Program-made: the position numbers and the translations under genes | Shown: positions 37,599-39,440 of the stretch, piece after piece | Layout of the letters: every line of letters begins with the position of its first letter | Numbering within the stretch: the first letter of the stretch is position 1 | Source of the DNA: a virus | DNA length: 39,440 nucleotides | Strand: one strand, 5' to 3' | IMG/VR virus record: IMGVR_UViG_3300048582_000255 | Coordinates: 1 to 39,440 of that record | Notes under the pieces: model-generated | Database searches by the model: none | The model's input: the letters and a program-made list of their open reading frames with translations, nothing else | What the model was told of the DNA's origin: nothing

Positions 37599-38899
37599 TA
37601 TGCTTCGTTTTCGAGTGAATTAATAACTGGAGTTGGATCAATAAATCCAAATTTCACTTTTGGCCAACCGTTGATTCTTCCAACATGGTAGAGTTGATCA
37701 AAAATAACAAGTGCAGCTGCATAGCTCATCTTTTTGGTATTGTCGAACCCTGCTTCTTTATCAGAGCCTGAACCAGCTCCAAGTTTTCCGCCTGTGGCTT
37801 GGATGCCTGCCATGGATACATCCACACCAATTGCACGCGCCAATTGCACATCTGCTTCCTGCACGGATGTTAGGAATTTATCCTTTTTGTCTTTATCATC
37901 CAATACTTGAATCTCCCAACCGGTCATTGGTTTTCCTGTTACTGGATCTACGTTGTAATGCGTGTAGAATGTTTTGCCTGCTTTCTCCAAGCCCACAAAC
38001 CAATCATCCATTTCCTGCATTTTCTCATCAATGTAAGCTTCGCGCTCTTCTTGCGTGAGATTCTCCCATCCTTTGTGGTTGAGCGACCAATAATTTTCAG
38101 GAATGCGCACGTGGTGACGAATGTTTTGAGCATTCTTGTTGATGGCATTCATGATTTTAGGAACAGAAACGGCATACGTTAACCAGCCATCATCTTCAAA
38201 AATAGCATTGTGAGGAGGAACAGCATACAACGAATGCCCTGGAGAAGGGAAGCAAGAGTGAATGGCAAATTTCTTTTTGCTTTTCAACGTTGGAAGTACT
38301 TTGTCTTTGAGTAAAAGCAATTCTTTTGCATCTAAATATGGAATTTCTTCCGCTTTATCTGTTCCAGTCCAATCTCCTTTGTAGAGAATGTTTTCAATTT
38401 CGTTTTTTTCGTTGATTTTTCCAAAGCGTGAAAACTCAGCTTCGAGGTGCTGCATGCGCACAATCTTTGTTCCAAGCTTGTTGGCAATGAGTTCGCAAAA
38501 TATATTTCCATGCACTTTGAAATCCATTATCCGTTCCAAGGTCATGTATTCCGCACGGTTTGCATCTAAGAACTCATCAATCTCTTTGTATTCTGGAAAT
38601 TGCAATTCAATTCTACCGTTCACACGTTTTTCTTCGTAGTAGAAGATTCCACGCCCAAACATGGTTTCAGCCCAGCGCGTAATGAGAGGAAGAGCCGTGG
38701 TAGATTTTTCCAATTTTTCACGGTTCTTTTTTGGGCGAAGGTTATCAGCTCCCCACATCTGATACTCTGCTGTTCTGTTTTGCGTATCATATTGATTTCC
38801 TGCTGGAGCTTTCGCTTCGTCAAAATCCATTCCCATCTTTAAGCCAGTACTTACTGCAACTTTGGACTTGGGAAGAAAGTACATTTTCTGTTTACTCAT
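37598..38899 (-). CDS. Portal protein
   Basis: A 433-aa protein with the alternating helix/strand look of portals. LERIMDFKVHGNIFCELIA and AEFSRFGKINEKNEI are wing-like. The C-terminal region LARAIGVDVSMAGIQATGGKLGAGSGSDKEAGFDN carries the GxGSGSDK loop common in Bacteroidota portal proteins as I recall them. It forms the packaging and ejection channel at one capsid vertex. Its gene is 31 kb away from terL, which is unusual. The start overlaps the upstream gene as ATGA. Confidence 0.65.
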   Translation of the reverse strand: MSKQKMYFLPKSKVAVSTGLKMGMDFDEAKAPAGNQYDTQNRTAEYQMWGADNLRPKKNREKLEKSTTALPLITRWAETMFGRGIFYYEEKRVNGRIELQFPEYKEIDEFLDANRAEYMTLERIMDFKVHGNIFCELIANKLGTKIVRMQHLEAEFSRFGKINEKNEIENILYKGDWTGTDKAEEIPYLDAKELLLLKDKVLPTLKSKKKFAIHSCFPSPGHSLYAVPPHNAIFEDDGWLTYAVSVPKIMNAINKNAQNIRHHVRIPENYWSLNHKGWENLTQEEREAYIDEKMQEMDDWFVGLEKAGKTFYTHYNVDPVTGKPMTGWEIQVLDDKDKKDKFLTSVQEADVQLARAIGVDVSMAGIQATGGKLGAGSGSDKEAGFDNTKKMSYAAALVIFDQLYHVGRINGWPKVKFGFIDPTPVINSLENEA

Positions 38900-39216
38900 A
38901 ACATCAGTTTTTTGCCGTTGATTTCAAGAATTAAAAAAACATGTACGGTTCTGAAGGAATTCGTCACCAAGCCATCAATCACAATCAAGAGTGTTCTCGT
39001 CATGTTTTCATAATGGTTTCGAGACTTCGAAGCAAGTGGATCTGTATTTTTCTCCAGCACCTTGTTTCTCGTTTCTTCAGTAGAACCTACCATGGAAGGC
39101 ATGTATTTAATTTTTCCACCTGTTTTGCGTTTCTTATCAAATTGAACCCACTTGATAGAAAAAGGCTTTCCAGATGAAATAATACTAAGCGCTTCTTTCA
39201 AATCTATGATCTCCAT
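38896..39216 (-). CDS. Hypothetical protein preceding the portal gene
   Basis: A 106-aa protein with a basic core (FDKKRKTGGKIKYM), then SRNHYENMTRTLLIVI and a beta-rich end (TVHVFLILEINGK). I know this pattern from small unassigned proteins next to phage structural genes in Bacteroidota. It is the first gene behind late promoter D (4 nt from the -7-like box). Confidence 0.65.
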   Translation of the reverse strand: MEIIDLKEALSIISSGKPFSIKWVQFDKKRKTGGKIKYMPSMVGSTEETRNKVLEKNTDPLASKSRNHYENMTRTLLIVIDGLVTNSFRTVHVFLILEINGKKLML

Positions 39217-39220
39217 GAAG

Positions 39221-39255
39221 CAAAATTCGTGATACGTACGCGCGCGCGCAAGGAC
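39221..39255 (-). promoter_or_regulatory. Late promoter element D (portal/lysis operon)
   Basis: Minus strand: GTCC, TTG (39251-39249), 20 bp with a (CG)n tract followed by TACGTATCAC, GAATTTTG (39228-39221), 4 nt, ATG at 39216. It is the fourth copy of the late element. Confidence 0.75.
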
Positions 39256-39256
39256 A

Positions 39257-39288
39257 CAAAAAAGCCCAGTGAAATAATCACCGGGCTT
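39257..39288. terminator. Terminator upstream of late promoter D
   Basis: AAGCCC(A)GTGA pairs with TCAC(C)GGGCTT (39262-39288), identical to the hairpin at 26565-26591, with an A-run to the left that becomes a T-run on the minus strand. The remaining 39289-39440 is AT-rich with a -7-like TAACTTTG on the minus strand and no gene I can support. Confidence 0.8.
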
Positions 39289-39440
39289 TGTTTTAATTCA
39301 AATCAGCCAACTTAAAAAGATGAAGAATCTACCTTTTTTCAAATTCTTGATATTCTTGATTTGTCATAACAGCAAAGTTATGCAATGGTAATTTAAAAGA
39401 TGTGTAAACAGGTATTTTGTTTTTAAATAAAAAAGATTCT

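Noticed and set aside
1-39440. Closing the window into a circle through its ends
   Set aside because: Reading the truncated 1-358 gene on into the right end gives an AT-driven, non-protein-like tail, and no terminal overlap is visible.

Overview
The window is a nearly complete temperate siphovirus-type (pro)phage of a Bacteroidota host, probably Flavobacteriia-like. A short cassette-like accessory stretch lies at its left edge. Evidence for the host: the DNA is AT-rich, and almost every transcription unit starts with a Bacteroidota-type promoter (-33 TTG / -7 TAnnTTTG). Many proteins also resemble families I know from Bacteroidota phages, such as the DnaG-like primase-helicase with SPFTEEKSPSF in place of the zinc ligands, and the protein with a P(I)LRPISDL motif. 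No host chromosome gene, tRNA or rRNA is recognisable.

Layout. (i) 1-1443: three minus-strand small genes, one cut by the window edge, separated by two attC-like imperfect palindromes. (ii) 1527-4932: a minus-strand operon of small accessory genes, including an ASCH-like protein and a 50-aa membrane protein, fired from a repressor-controlled promoter at 4949-4996. (iii) 5215-11673: minus-strand head/packaging operon in the order S49 protease, scaffold-like protein, major capsid, coiled-coil protein, tail tube candidate, two overlapping genes, TerS candidate, TerL. (iv) 11809-13404: a divergent control region with a small protein ending in a clamp-binding QLSLF motif and a cluster of 15 GTGCTA/TAGCAC hexamers (possible origin). 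(v) 13525-22406: plus-strand tail/fibre operon with an LRR-bearing tail protein, fibre-like protein, papain-like peptidase and GH108 lysozyme. (vi) 22458-26518: minus-strand tape-measure operon. (vii) 26602-28207: hairpin-rich and structured-RNA-like DNA around a KilA-N gene. (viii) 28208-33740: minus-strand replication operon (primase-helicase, DnaA-domain-IV-like protein, antirepressor). (ix) 33888-35582: plus-strand repressor and integrase. (x) 35628-39216: minus-strand operon of portal, connector candidate, holin and u-spanin.

Two regulatory circuits can be read from the DNA. An early/lysogeny circuit uses an 11-bp operator, TTGCAACACTT. It is arrayed in tandem at the replication promoter (33786-33828) and the accessory promoter (4964-4996), and occurs singly at three more control sites. 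The short HTH repressor at 33888-34253 is the obvious candidate ligand. A late circuit uses four copies of a novel element, GTCCTTG-N20-GAAwTTTG, whose 20-bp spacer is largely alternating purine-pyrimidine (CG)n. Each copy sits immediately after a terminator hairpin and only 4-5 bp before the ATG of the first gene of one of the four virion/lysis operons. This predicts co-ordinated, leaderless late transcription and is the most interesting feature of the window.

Other unusual features are three phage proteins with C-terminal QLxLF sliding-clamp motifs, seven hairpins within 440 bp at 26602-27047, a multi-helix leader RNA candidate at 27856-27967, a capsid protein with a hydrophobic N-terminus, and a portal gene far from the terminase. 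All functions are read from the sequence by eye; no database search was run.
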